From JAFGGG01 sp964638895 (lineage in GTDB: Bacteria > Spirochaetota > Spirochaetia > SZUA-6 > RPPD01), in the NCBI GenBank assembly GCA_964638895.1, contig CAZWYY010000043.1:1-34185 (forward strand): 34,185 nucleotides of DNA. Reading direction: 5' to 3'. Numbering within the stretch: the stretch's first letter is position 1; every line of letters starts with the position of its first letter. Positions 8,288-16,859 of the stretch are shown piece after piece. Position numbers and translations under genes: made by a program. Under the pieces are notes generated by a model that was not told the origin of the DNA, did no database searches, and saw only the letters and a list, made by a program, of their open reading frames with translations.

Positions 8288-8908
8288 ATGGCCCTGTTAA
8301 TCCCGAATAACAAACCCCTGCCCCGGCAGATTGAAATCGCCGAAAGCGCCCTGGCCGAGGCGTTTGCCCGTGATCTTATTACCATGGAAGAGCTTGAAAA
8401 ACGGCTGCACCTGGTGCAGGAGGCGCACTCCAATGGGGAGATCAGCACATACCTTGAAGACCTGCCGCGCGACCTGCTGGACCCCGTAAAAGAAGAGGAT
8501 TATGCGGATTTGTCGATCACCGACGCGCAAAAAAGCAAAAACGAATATACCACGGTTCTTTCCAGCAACGTGCTGCGCGGGAAACAGTTAAGGCGAAAAA
8601 CCATAAAGGCCAAGGTGATTTTGGGCGAACAAATCCTTGATTACTCTAAAACCGTCCTTGAACCCGGCAGGTATTTTGTTGACCTTAAAACCGTTCTGGG
8701 TGAAACCAGGATCATCGTTCCGTCGGAATACGCGGTCACCGTGGAAATGCGTAATTTCATGTCGGAGATCAAGGACTCAACCGACAGAATGCCTGACGCC
8801 GCCACCCCCGAGATTGTCGTCACCGGAAAAGCGATTTTAGGCAGCGTAAAAATCAAGGAAAAAAACACTAAGATAATTAATAAAATCAAAAAGCTGCTGG
8901 CTGAGTAA
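8288..8908 (+). CDS. DUF1707/SHOCT-like plus LiaF-like C-terminal domain protein
   Basis: The 206-residue product starts with a short helical domain of DUF1707/SHOCT type (about 10-62: IAESALAEAFARDLITMEEL, LEKRLHLVQEA). The rest, about 85-200, is a beta-helical LiaF-type C-terminal domain recognisable by repeated strands such as VILGEQILD, LKTVLGETRIIVPSEYAV and AILGSVKIKEK. No transmembrane segment is present, unlike full LiaF. GAGG is five bases upstream of the ATG at 8288; a longer reading from 8168 would overlap the divergent sigma gene and lacks a ribosome site. LiaF relatives act in cell-envelope stress control, which fits the neighbouring sigma factor and membrane protein. Confidence 0.8.
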   Translation: MALLIPNNKPLPRQIEIAESALAEAFARDLITMEELEKRLHLVQEAHSNGEISTYLEDLPRDLLDPVKEEDYADLSITDAQKSKNEYTTVLSSNVLRGKQLRRKTIKAKVILGEQILDYSKTVLEPGRYFVDLKTVLGETRIIVPSEYAVTVEMRNFMSEIKDSTDRMPDAATPEIVVTGKAILGSVKIKEKNTKIINKIKKLLAE

Positions 8909-9130
8909 AGGGGGAGGGGGGCCGATTAAAGAAAACCCCCGGGTATTCCAAGCCCCTACTGCTTATCGCTTTTAACAGTCGTCAGCTACATGCGTTTTAT
9001 TTCCTATTTTTGATGTATATATAAAATCATTCCATTAAAAGTTACTCACTCTATTGCTGTCACATGTGCGGAGAGATATGTCCTCATAAGGTGCACATAA
9101 AAACATAAATGTAAATTGTAGAAAAAAGTC
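8909..9130. other. Intergenic stretch with a weak G/C inverted repeat
   Basis: Just after the LiaF-like gene a G-run and a C-run (about 8909-8941) could pair, but no T-run follows, so a terminator is doubtful. I see no ORF or RNA gene in the remainder, which becomes AT-rich toward the PadR promoter. Confidence 0.4.
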
Positions 9131-9195
9131 TTGATTTTCTTTGAAGATTAATATATATAGTACTATACTATATTAGTATTATACTAGTTTAGTAT
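9131..9195 (+). promoter_or_regulatory. padR promoter with two tandem 15-bp palindromes
   Basis: TTGATT (9131-9136), a 17-bp spacer and TATATA (9154-9159) form a good promoter. Immediately after lie two perfect palindromes of the same form, ATACTA-N3-TAGTAT, at 9165-9179 and 9181-9195. Their centres are 16 bp apart, so they lie on nearly the same side of the helix only if the DNA is slightly unwound or two dimers bind together. They cover the expected start of transcription, so a bound protein would repress. The nearest candidate is the PadR protein encoded just downstream. Confidence 0.75.
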
Positions 9196-9270
9196 AAATT
9201 ATTAATAATTTCCCGATATTGTTTTTAGTGATTTTAAAGAAGGCGGAAGTCTGAAAGTGAGGTTTTAACA

Positions 9271-9864
9271 ATGCTGTCTAAGTTGTCAATGTTGATATGC
9301 GGTCTTATTGCCCAAAGACCGCTTAATCCTTATGGGATTACAAAAATATTAAAGAGATCCAATATACACAAGTGGTTTCCCATGGCGCTGCCCTCAATCT
9401 ATCCAACAATTAAAAAGATGCTGAAAAAGGGGCTGATTGCCGGAACCAAGGCAAAAGACGGTAATATGCCTCAAAAAACGATATATACACTTACTGAATC
9501 CGGGAAGGAACAGTGTGTAGAGTCTCTTTCACAATTCCTGCAGAGTATTGAAAAGGAGGTCACAAATTTTGAGATTGCCGTATATCTGTTGTGGAATTTG
9601 GATAAAGAAAAAGCGATTAACGCGCTTAAAGCGCGGTTGGAACGATTAAATAACATTATAGATGAGGTTAAAAGCATGAAAGATTTTACCGAACCCAACA
9701 GCACCATACCGTTTTCCGCAAAGATGATTATGAAATACAATCTATATGTGGCAGAGGCGGATGAAAAAGTAACGGAAGAACTGTTGGAATACGTACAAAA
9801 CCAAGGTGAATGGGATGTGTTTGTGGGATTAAAAGGACGATTTTACGACGATTATGGAAAATAG
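9271..9864 (+). CDS. PadR-family transcriptional regulator
   Basis: A 197-residue protein with an N-terminal winged helix typical of PadR (GLIAQRPLNPYGITKILKRS, a recognition region at SIYPTIKKMLKKGLI, and a wing with TIYTLTESGKE). The C-terminal half (about 90-197) is helical and resembles the PadR C-terminal dimer domain, including the KALKARLERL-type coiled helix. PadR proteins repress nearby genes and respond to small phenolic or other ligands. It is followed after 20 bp by two ABC permease genes, which are likely its targets, and its own promoter carries a strong candidate operator. Confidence 0.85.
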   Translation: MLSKLSMLICGLIAQRPLNPYGITKILKRSNIHKWFPMALPSIYPTIKKMLKKGLIAGTKAKDGNMPQKTIYTLTESGKEQCVESLSQFLQSIEKEVTNFEIAVYLLWNLDKEKAINALKARLERLNNIIDEVKSMKDFTEPNSTIPFSAKMIMKYNLYVAEADEKVTEELLEYVQNQGEWDVFVGLKGRFYDDYGK

Positions 9865-9884
9865 TCGCACGGAGATAGTATGTT

Positions 9885-10862
9885 ATGAAGGTTAAAAGAA
9901 ACTATTCGGGCCTGTTATTTATACTCCCCTTTTTTATTTTTTATTTGGCATTCCATCTCTATCCCATTATGTACACATTTTTCCTGAGTCTCACCAGATG
10001 GGACGGATTTGCCGATCCCGAGTTTATTGGGTTTCACCATTATGCAAGGATTTTTAGCGAACTTTACGCGCGGTTGACCGGAGCGGACACACTGGATATT
10101 CCCGGCGGTTTTTGGATGGCGTTTGTCAACACATGGAGAATATGGCTGCCCAATATTACATTGCAGTTGGTAATCTCTTTGTTTTTAAGCGCAATATTCA
10201 CCAACACGCGCCTGCGAATGAGGGGGATAGGCTTTTTCAGGGCCGTCTTCTATTTTCCCAATCTGGTTACCGCGGCTTCGGTAGGTGTCCTGGCCTTGTT
10301 GTTGCTGGATTGGCAACACGGCGCGATCAACCAGATTCTTTACGGACCGGCGGCGAATTTCCCCGGAGGACTCTATCCGTCTGAATTCCATATTCTTAAG
10401 GATCCCGTCAAAGCGCAGTTCGTGATCTCAATCATACAAACCTGGAAGTGGTTCGGCGTTACCATGATCCTTCTCATAGCGGGCATGCAGGGTATACCCA
10501 AGACCTATTATGAGGCCGCCGACCTTGACGGCGCTTCGGCCGTACAGGCCTTTTTCAAGATAACGCTTCCCCTCCTTATGCCGGTGTTCAGTTTTGTAAT
10601 AGTCACTTCACTTATCGGAGGCATGCAGATATTCGACATACCCTTGGTCTTTTCACGAGGAACTCTGGCAGGCCAGGTAGGCGGTGAGACAGGCAAGGCA
10701 TTGACAACAATGGTCTTTTATATGTACGCAAACGCTTTTGGTTTGACCCAACCGAATTTCGGCTATGCGGCGGCTGTTTCATATATGCTGTTTGTACTCA
10801 TCGCACTATTTTCAATTTTGTATTTGAAAATGATTACACGGGTTTCAAGGGGAGAGGTGTAA
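9885..10862 (+). CDS. Sugar ABC transporter permease, MalF/UgpA type
   Basis: A 325-residue inner-membrane protein with six predicted helices. The EAA loop that contacts the ATPase is clear (EAADLDGASAVQAFFKITLP, about residues 207-226). The N-terminus (GLLFILPFFIFYLAFHLYPI) and the following SLTRWDGF are typical of the MalF/UgpA subgroup of carbohydrate uptake (CUT1) permeases. Its stop overlaps the start of the second permease (TAATG), so the two are translationally coupled and should form a heterodimer. Neither a substrate-binding protein nor an ATPase gene is near; they must be elsewhere, or shared with other systems. Confidence 0.9.
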   Translation: MKVKRNYSGLLFILPFFIFYLAFHLYPIMYTFFLSLTRWDGFADPEFIGFHHYARIFSELYARLTGADTLDIPGGFWMAFVNTWRIWLPNITLQLVISLFLSAIFTNTRLRMRGIGFFRAVFYFPNLVTAASVGVLALLLLDWQHGAINQILYGPAANFPGGLYPSEFHILKDPVKAQFVISIIQTWKWFGVTMILLIAGMQGIPKTYYEAADLDGASAVQAFFKITLPLLMPVFSFVIVTSLIGGMQIFDIPLVFSRGTLAGQVGGETGKALTTMVFYMYANAFGLTQPNFGYAAAVSYMLFVLIALFSILYLKMITRVSRGEV

Positions 10863-11716
10863 TGGAAATAAGTACGGCAAAACTGAAATTACAGATTATG
10901 AGAACTTTATTATATGTATTTCTTTTCGTACTGGTTATAGGATGTATCATTCCTTTTTACATTATGATAATAAACGGGAGTAGAACAACTCAAGAAATCA
11001 ATACAGGCGTAACACTCATTCCCGGTTCAAATACGATCGGGAATATGAAGACGATCCTCACCATTACGGCCAACATCAACTTTTTCAGGGGATTTGTGAA
11101 TAGTACTATTGTTGCCGTCTCTGCCACAGTGCTCCATATTTATATCGCGTCTCTGACGGCGTACGGTTTTGTGTTTTATAATTTTCCGCTTAAGAAGGTG
11201 TTTTTCGGCGTTATCATGGCCTCATTAATGATTCCCGCGCAACTGGGACTGGTCGGTTTTTATGAGCTGATGCTCAAGATGAATTTGCTGGACAACCTGT
11301 TGGCCTTGATTCTTCCCGCGGGCGCGGCGGCAGTCACTGTTTATTTCTTACAGCAGTACACAAGATCGGTACTGCCGGAATACATCATAGAGGCGGCGCG
11401 TATCGACGGAGCGCAGGGTTTGACCATTTTTCACAGGATTGCATTGCCCATCATGTCCCCGGGTATGGCCACCATGGCTATTTTCGGATTCGTATTCAGC
11501 TGGAATGACCTTCTAGGGCCGCTGGTCATGCTCACCTCAACGGAAAACTACACCCTGCCGCTGATGATCGCCCAATTGCGAACGTCATTATACGCAAGGG
11601 ATTATGGGGCGATATACCTTGCCATCGCCATGTCGATGTTTCCCATTCTCGTGGTATTCACCTTTTTGCAGCGATACATGGTAGCGGGTATTTCTTTCGG
11701 GAGTTTAAAGGAATGA
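10862..11716 (+). CDS. Sugar ABC transporter permease, MalG/UgpE type
   Basis: A 284-residue partner of the preceding permease, with about six helices and the EAA motif at EAARIDGAQGLTIFHRIALP. The C-terminal end (LQRYMVAGISFGSLKE) is the usual MalG-like ending (YFVKGLTAGAVKG in relatives). The opening IMIINGSRTTQEINTG matches the family's first periplasmic loop. The gene is the last of the padR-permease operon. The substrate cannot be told from sequence. A tRNA gene on the opposite strand follows 72 bp later. Confidence 0.9.
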   Translation: MEISTAKLKLQIMRTLLYVFLFVLVIGCIIPFYIMIINGSRTTQEINTGVTLIPGSNTIGNMKTILTITANINFFRGFVNSTIVAVSATVLHIYIASLTAYGFVFYNFPLKKVFFGVIMASLMIPAQLGLVGFYELMLKMNLLDNLLALILPAGAAAVTVYFLQQYTRSVLPEYIIEAARIDGAQGLTIFHRIALPIMSPGMATMAIFGFVFSWNDLLGPLVMLTSTENYTLPLMIAQLRTSLYARDYGAIYLAIAMSMFPILVVFTFLQRYMVAGISFGSLKE

Positions 11717-11788
11717 AAGCACCGCTTTTCCGGATCTGCAGCGAATTCGCATTCTGCTGCCGCCAATCGATAAGAAAGTAAAAAAAAA

Positions 11789-11860
11789 TGGGCGATAACA
11801 GATTTGAACTGTTGACTTCTACCGTGTGAAGGTAGCACTCTCCCGCTGAGTTAATCGCCC
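11789..11860 (-). tRNA. tRNA-Val(CAC)
   Basis: The minus strand folds as a complete tRNA: acceptor GGGCGAT pairs with ATCGCCC, the D-arm contains CAGCGGGAG, the anticodon stem is CTACC/GGTAG around loop TTCACAC, giving anticodon CAC, and the T-arm is AACAG-TTCAAAT-CTGTT. The discriminator base is A. CCA is not encoded. A run of nine T follows directly on the same strand and may help end transcription. Confidence 0.95.
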
Positions 11861-11872
11861 GTATACAGACAT

Positions 11873-11901
11873 ACCGTACCAAGTTTGCCCCGGCGTGTCA
11901 A
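11873..11901 (-). promoter_or_regulatory. Promoter of tRNA-Val
   Basis: On the minus strand TTGACA (11896-11901), a 17-bp spacer and TACGGT (11873-11878) lie 12 bp upstream of the mature tRNA 5' end. The perfect -35 and the spacing support it; the -10 is weaker. Confidence 0.6.
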
Positions 11902-11925
11902 TGCATAATTTTATTGCGCAATGAA

Positions 11926-11954
11926 TTGAAATTAAAACCGTATTGTGTTATAGT
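11926..11954 (+). promoter_or_regulatory. Promoter upstream of the SEC59-like kinase gene
   Basis: TTGAAA (11926-11931), a 17-bp spacer and TATAGT (11949-11954) with an extended TGT before the -10 make a convincing promoter. It would give a leader of about 200 bases to the ATG at 12168, or about 107 to the ATG at 12069. No riboswitch-like structure is obvious in the leader. Confidence 0.55.
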
Positions 11955-12167
11955 AATTACAGATAAAAGTCCTGCCGCAGGCATGCCTTCACCTAAACAA
12001 ATGAACAGTATATATATTTTTGAAAGAAACTGTATTAAATATCAGACATAATAAAACGTATATAAAAAATGAAAAATTTCTGCGTGCTAACTTATTACAA
12101 GATAAGTAATTACATTTTTACATTATTTGAAAACACCGGCACGGAACTTGCATGTAAATATATTCGT

Positions 12168-12800
12168 ATGGAAAAGTTTATTCAGGTGGTTGCGGCCAGA
12201 AACAAAGACGTGGTGGTCGTCAGGCAGATAAGGGGCGAGTTGATAAGAAAATTACTGCATTTTCTCATTGCCCTTGTTCCGCTACTTGCCGCTTTTAATA
12301 AAAACTTCACACTTATGTTGCTTACCACGGGGACCATCGCTTATATCATCGCCGAGAGGCTGCGCCTTGAGGGGGTGCAGATATTTTTTATTTCAAACAT
12401 CACCATAGTCGCTTCGCGCGAGCGCGACAAAGGAAGGTTCGTGCTGGGACCGGTTACCCTGGCCCTGGGCGCCATGATGGCCCTGCTTATCTATCCGGAA
12501 CCCGCGGCCCGTATCGCCATTTACGCGCTGGCCTTCGGAGACGGGTTTTCCAGCCTGATGGGAAAGATCGTTCAGGGAATCAAGATACCCTTTACGCGCG
12601 GCAAAACCGTGGCAGGCAGCCTGGCCTGCTTTGTTTCCGTGTTTTTGATTACCTGGCGAATCCTGGGATCTTTCTGGAAGGCGCTTTGTATTGCGCTGGT
12701 GGCGACGGTTCTTGAGGCCATGCCTACAGGGGACTTCGATAATATCATCATTCCCCTGGGAACCGGCCTGTTCACCTCCGTCCTCATTGGGATCATTTAA
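12168..12800 (+). CDS. SEC59/dolichol kinase-like integral membrane protein
   Basis: Polytopic membrane protein of the COG0170 group, which includes CTP-dependent dolichol and phytol kinases and relatives of phosphatidate cytidylyltransferase. The characteristic run is visible: GELIRKLLHFLIALVP, then DKGRFVLGPVTLALGAMMALL, YALAFGDGFSSLMGKI and KTVAGSLACF, and a late EAMPTGDFDN. The frame is open from an ATG at 12069, but that start has no ribosome site and the first 33 residues look non-conserved. I prefer 12168 (MEKFIQVV), and a TTG at 12239 preceded by AGGGGCGAG is also possible. The substrate is presumably a lipid alcohol. Convergent with the next gene, seven bases apart. Confidence 0.75.
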   Translation: MEKFIQVVAARNKDVVVVRQIRGELIRKLLHFLIALVPLLAAFNKNFTLMLLTTGTIAYIIAERLRLEGVQIFFISNITIVASRERDKGRFVLGPVTLALGAMMALLIYPEPAARIAIYALAFGDGFSSLMGKIVQGIKIPFTRGKTVAGSLACFVSVFLITWRILGSFWKALCIALVATVLEAMPTGDFDNIIIPLGTGLFTSVLIGII

Positions 12801-12807
12801 CTCCGGC

Positions 12808-13626
12808 TTACACCCAGTAGTATAAAGCCTTCATCTTTATATCCACAAGTATTATTCCCGTGAGCATCAATACACTGCCCGTAATAATGGTTACGGGTCC
12901 GGGGGCAAACAGCAGGAGTTCCCTCCCCGCCAGCAGAAAGAGTATCGCGGGCAGCAGCATAAAGATACCCCTTTTAAATACCACCACCACAAAATTGATT
13001 ATACAAAGGAGCTTTATGGCGCTTAGGAGGATAAACACCCCCTGCTCGTCCTCAAGTTTGTACAGTCCATTGGAAAGCGGCGACTGCGTATCAAATGGTA
13101 TATAAATGGCCAGGGCAAAGGAAACCAGGGCCATGACCCCGATGATTATATTGTATTTCTGGTAATCCATGCTTAGGGTGTACAAACTGGAAAAAAATAT
13201 GGCCAGGAGACCGAAGATCCTGCCGAAATAAACACTCTTTACAAAAAAGATACTTAAGGCGTCCGGCCAGTTAAGGTAGTGTACAAAAAAACTTCCGAAT
13301 TTGAACACCTCAAACAACAGGGAAAAAATAAAAAGCACAAGAAAAAATAATTCCGCGGAGCCGGTTTTTTTAAAAAGTATCTTGAATCTTAAGAAGGCCG
13401 TAAAGCCGATAAGATACAGCAAGGCGACGCCCGTTTCATCCCACAAGGGATTCGGAGTCTGGTTTCCATATACAAACCAGAACACATGTTTTTCCGCGTT
13501 TTTACTCATCTCTAGAAAGGGATTACTCGAGAATAAAAGCAGCACGACAACAAAAAAAAACACGGAAAGGAACAATGCCGCGTAAAAAAAACCTTGTAAG
13601 AATGAATTACGCATTCCCAATGCCAT
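12808..13626 (-). CDS. Polytopic membrane protein of unknown function
   Basis: About 272 residues with roughly eight hydrophobic helices and short loops. Conserved-looking features include a soluble loop around EKHVFWFVYGNQTPNPLWDE and a later basic-aromatic end (DIKMKALYYWV). I recognise no family or catalytic motif. A TTG at 13632 is also open, but the ATG at 13626 is the first normal start; another lies at 13614. Ribosome sites are weak for all of them. Confidence 0.65.
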   Translation of the reverse strand: MALGMRNSFLQGFFYAALFLSVFFFVVVLLLFSSNPFLEMSKNAEKHVFWFVYGNQTPNPLWDETGVALLYLIGFTAFLRFKILFKKTGSAELFFLVLFIFSLLFEVFKFGSFFVHYLNWPDALSIFFVKSVYFGRIFGLLAIFFSSLYTLSMDYQKYNIIIGVMALVSFALAIYIPFDTQSPLSNGLYKLEDEQGVFILLSAIKLLCIINFVVVVFKRGIFMLLPAILFLLAGRELLLFAPGPVTIITGSVLMLTGIILVDIKMKALYYWV

Positions 13627-13765
13627 ACTCAATTAATAAACTATTTTTTAAAAAGAAAAAAGAGCGAAATTCCTGATTTCACGAGATTTTTTGCCCTGTA
13701 ATTTTAGGATAAAATACTTTAAGGAAAGTTTAAAGACTTACGATATTCTCTATATAGGGGTACGT

Positions 13766-14455
13766 ATGATCAAAAAAGCATTGTGTCTATTTCTCCTGAT
13801 ACCCGTCTCATTAAGCGCGGTTGGGGGTGATATCGCGATCTTTCTCAACCTGGGATTCTCGGAAGACTCAAAATATTTCATGTTCGGACAGTACGGCCTG
13901 AATTCCACCACAAACAACTCCTATGCCGAGATTTACATAGTTGATGTCGCGCATAACTCGTTCGTTCCGGGCGGGGTCGTAAAAGATAACTTTAACGTTC
14001 CGCTTGTCCCGGGCAATGACGGAGTGGGTGGTATCTACAGCCTGCTCGAATGCAACTATCCTCAGATCAAAAAATACCATATCAATCACCTGGTATCGGG
14101 AAGATTTGTGTACGTCCTGTTGAACGGTGATCCTCCTAAATCCTACCTGGAGTTCAGGGATTTCAATACAGGAGCGCATTATGCGGTTACGCTTGTGCAG
14201 GAATCGGCCGGAAGCGGAAAGGACATCTCCGGCGGTTTTCATATTAAAATCACCGTCACCTTTAAGAACGGGGAAAAAGATACCTATACCATCGGCAGGC
14301 CCGGGTACATGCGCAAGGGAGTAAAGGAATACCTGATTAAATATATCCTGCTGGCGCCCGACGGCAAATCACTGGTGTTTATTATGGAAAAGCACATAGT
14401 GGACGGCTCAGGCGACAACATCCGTTACATGGTCGAGACAAAAAAGATTAATTAA
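13766..14455 (+). CDS. DUF2259-type secreted protein
   Basis: A 229-residue protein with a signal peptide (MIKKALCLFLLIPVSLSAVGG) and a beta-rich body. The opening after the signal, GDIAIFLNLGFSEDSKYFMFGQYG, and the later YAEIYIVDVAHNSFVPGG match what I know of DUF2259 (predicted secreted proteins, frequent in treponemes). The role is unknown. The ATG at 13766 has AGGGG at good spacing; an upstream ATG at 13691 gives an implausible extension. It probably resides in the periplasm. Confidence 0.7.
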   Translation: MIKKALCLFLLIPVSLSAVGGDIAIFLNLGFSEDSKYFMFGQYGLNSTTNNSYAEIYIVDVAHNSFVPGGVVKDNFNVPLVPGNDGVGGIYSLLECNYPQIKKYHINHLVSGRFVYVLLNGDPPKSYLEFRDFNTGAHYAVTLVQESAGSGKDISGGFHIKITVTFKNGEKDTYTIGRPGYMRKGVKEYLIKYILLAPDGKSLVFIMEKHIVDGSGDNIRYMVETKKIN

Positions 14456-14523
14456 TTCCCCCTTATTATCCCCACATCTCCTTGATATTTTAAAAAAAAG
14501 TCAATACTATCCTTGTCAGCAAG

Positions 14524-15216
14524 ATGGCGGCGGTTCAGGTTATTTCATTAGGTGGATCGATTATCTCTCCACGTGAAGTGGATGTTGATTTCCTGCGGAT
14601 GTTTTACGGCATCATCACGGAATATCTCCGGGAACACCCGGCGCATAAACTGGTAATCGTCTGCGGGGGCGGCTGGCCCGCGCGCGCTTACCAGCAGGCC
14701 TACAGCCGTCTGGCTGTCGAGGCCGACCACCTGGCCATGGACAAGATAGGCATCGCGGCCACCAAACTGAACGCCGAGCTTGTCCGTTCCATGTTTGGCG
14801 GCTACTGCACGGATGACGTTGTGGACGATCCCACCCGCCCCGGCGCCATCGGTTCACGGCTAATGGTGGCCTCGGGCTGGAAGCCCGGCTTTTCCACGGA
14901 TTATGACGCCGTGCTCCTGGCCGAGCGGTTCCAGGCGCGGACACTCATAAACCTTTCCAACATCGAACAGATCTATTCGGACGACCCCAAAACAAATAAA
15001 AAGGCCGTGCCCATAAAGGACATAACCTGGAAGGATTTCAAAGCGATCGTGGGAGACAAATGGATCCCCGGGAAAAATGTTCCGTTTGATCCGGTGGCCA
15101 CGGCGCACGCCGAAAACCTGGGTATGAACGTGATTTTTACGGCCGGCAGGGACGGGGAGAATTTAAAAAACATTCTCTGCGGCAAGCCGTTCAAGGGGAC
15201 CCTGATTCATCCCTGA
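14524..15216 (+). CDS. pyrH: UMP kinase, compact archaeal-like type
   Basis: A 230-residue amino-acid-kinase-fold enzyme that phosphorylates UMP to UDP with ATP. The phosphate-binding start SLGGSIISP, the VIVCGGGWPARAYQ segment, the STDYDAVLLAERFQA region and the late TINLSNIEQIYSDDPK metal/nucleotide loop are all present. This short form is closer to archaeal and spirochaete PyrH than to the usual bacterial enzyme. The ATG at 14524 has no strong ribosome site. Usually pyrH lies between tsf and frr; here it stands alone, and its 3' end overlaps the radical SAM gene by 26 bp tail to tail. Confidence 0.88.
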   Translation: MAAVQVISLGGSIISPREVDVDFLRMFYGIITEYLREHPAHKLVIVCGGGWPARAYQQAYSRLAVEADHLAMDKIGIAATKLNAELVRSMFGGYCTDDVVDDPTRPGAIGSRLMVASGWKPGFSTDYDAVLLAERFQARTLINLSNIEQIYSDDPKTNKKAVPIKDITWKDFKAIVGDKWIPGKNVPFDPVATAHAENLGMNVIFTAGRDGENLKNILCGKPFKGTLIHP

Positions 15217-16204
15217 TAAACCCGTATTTGTAGTGCCAGACGGGCGCTGCACATTGAGTTGGAAACGGATTGGGGCGTGTAAAGTCCGGAAGCCAGGAAT
15301 CATCCTCCGCGGGTTCCTGCACAAATCCTTCAGTAATATCGCCGGCATATAATAAAGAAAGCGCTGTAGTATATTCATTTCTTGAGAGCCTGCGGTGAAA
15401 GTAAGCGCGGCCGCGCTTGTTCTGCCCATTCCCGGGCCGGTATGTTTCTGCCGCCGGTACCGGCAGAAACTGCAGCATGAGCGAGAAAAGCGCTGCCCGG
15501 CCGCCTTCGCGCTTGTACCAATCCAACACCCGCCGGGTGGAGGCGATTTCGCCGGGGATGACCAGGTGCCTCACAATCACCCCCTGTTTCAGCAGGCCGT
15601 GCTCCCACACCGGCGGTTTCAACCCGGTCATAATACAGGCCGCCTCCACGGCCCGTGCCGGGTAATCCGCGGCGTTGCATAGTGTGAGCGCCAGATCCGG
15701 GTCCAGGGTCTTCAGGTCTGTTAAAAAAATATCAACATACCCTTCAAGCAGCCTGATCATACCCGGCCGCTCGTATCCCGAGGTATTCCACACTATCGGC
15801 AGGTATAGCCCTTGCCCGCGCGCCAGTTCCAAGGAGTAAATAATCCCCGGCAGGAAATGGGTCCCCGTCACCAGGTTGATATTGGCTGCGCCCCGTTCCT
15901 GCAGCCGGCACATGATATCCGCCAGCTCCTCCGGCGTGACCTCCGCACCCAGGCCGCCCCGGCTTAACTGCGTGTTCTGGCAGCTTTCGCATTTAAGGGT
16001 GCAGCCGGAAAAAAACAGCGTGCCCGATCCCTGTTCGTTGCACAAAGGCGGCTCCTCGCCCAGGTGCAGGCAGGCACAGGCCAGTTTCAGATGCAGGGTC
16101 TGCGCACAAAACCCCGTTTGCCCACGCATGCGGTTGACACCGCAGGCGCGCGGACACAGCTTGCAGGATTCATACAACCGGTAAACCTCAGGGTACACAC
16201 TCAT
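15191..16204 (-). CDS. Radical SAM protein, PflX-like (COG1313)
   Basis: A 337-residue protein of the group annotated as putative pyruvate formate-lyase activating enzyme PflX. The N-terminal CKLCPRACGVNR motif of this family comes first, then the radical SAM cluster CxxxCxxC in SGCTLKCESCQN, which binds the catalytic [4Fe-4S] and S-adenosylmethionine. Further family blocks are NINLVTGTHFLPGI, IVWNTSGYE, YVDIFLTDLK and IVRHLVIPG. I chose ATG 16204, but AAGGGG abuts it, so GTG at 16198 with six-base spacing may be the real start. A longer reading to 16342 would run through the tRNA-Leu gene and is rejected. The target protein is unknown. Confidence 0.88.
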   Translation of the reverse strand: MSVYPEVYRLYESCKLCPRACGVNRMRGQTGFCAQTLHLKLACACLHLGEEPPLCNEQGSGTLFFSGCTLKCESCQNTQLSRGGLGAEVTPEELADIMCRLQERGAANINLVTGTHFLPGIIYSLELARGQGLYLPIVWNTSGYERPGMIRLLEGYVDIFLTDLKTLDPDLALTLCNAADYPARAVEAACIMTGLKPPVWEHGLLKQGVIVRHLVIPGEIASTRRVLDWYKREGGRAALFSLMLQFLPVPAAETYRPGNGQNKRGRAYFHRRLSRNEYTTALSLLYAGDITEGFVQEPAEDDSWLPDFTRPNPFPTQCAAPVWHYKYGFIRDESGSP

Positions 16205-16233
16205 CCCCTTATGATAATAATGAGGTATATAAC

Positions 16234-16261
16234 TTGACAAGATAAAAAAAAGCGTTACTAT
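16234..16261 (+). promoter_or_regulatory. Promoter of tRNA-Leu
   Basis: TTGACA (16234-16239), a 16-bp spacer and TACTAT (16256-16261) lie 22 bp upstream of the tRNA. It overlaps the 5' leader of the divergent radical SAM gene. Confidence 0.75.
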
Positions 16262-16283
16262 TGCTGTATTATTAAAACACCAT

Positions 16284-16367
16284 GCCGGCGTGATGAAACT
16301 GGTAGACGTGCCAGACTCAAAATCTGGTGGGGGCAACCCCATGTGGGTTCGAGTCCCACCGCCGGCA
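16284..16367 (+). tRNA. tRNA-Leu(CAA)
   Basis: Class II tRNA: acceptor GCCGGCG pairs with CGCCGGC, discriminator A; anticodon stem CCAGA/TCTGG around CTCAAAA gives anticodon CAA. The long variable arm (GGGGGCAACCCCATG region) and the T-arm GTGGG-TTCGAGT-CCCAC are complete. CCA is not encoded. Confidence 0.95.
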
Positions 16368-16373
16368 TAGGAG

Positions 16374-16408
16374 GCAGGTATTTTAAACTAAAATGCCTGC
16401 ATTTTTTT
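16374..16408 (+). terminator. Terminator of tRNA-Leu
   Basis: An 11-bp stem (GCAGGTATTTT with AAAATGCCTGC, one T-G pair) at 16374-16400 is followed by a T-run at 16402-16408. It lies seven bases past the tRNA. It ends only the plus strand; no T-run follows in the other direction. Confidence 0.8.
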
Positions 16409-16411
16409 AAT

Positions 16412-16723
<312 letters not shown>

Positions 16724-16859
16724 ATGCTCACCTCTTTGGATCCGGTTCTGTAGAAACCCATAACGTAATACATTTCCCTCCGGATTTCCGGAAACAGGTT
16801 TTTTAACCTGCAACGAAATGAATGACATCTTTCTTTATAATAAAATACGCTTTTAAAAG

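Noticed and set aside
8909..8945. Terminator after the LiaF-like gene.
   Set aside because: G- and C-runs could pair, but the loop is long and no T-run follows.
11981..12067. Riboswitch or small RNA in the leader of the SEC59-like gene.
   Set aside because: Only a tiny palindrome (CCTGC/GCAGG) is visible, with no conserved aptamer features.
16205..16342. N-terminal extension of the radical SAM protein to 16342.
   Set aside because: It would run antisense through the tRNA-Leu gene and its promoter, and family similarity begins at the CKLCPRACG region after 16204.
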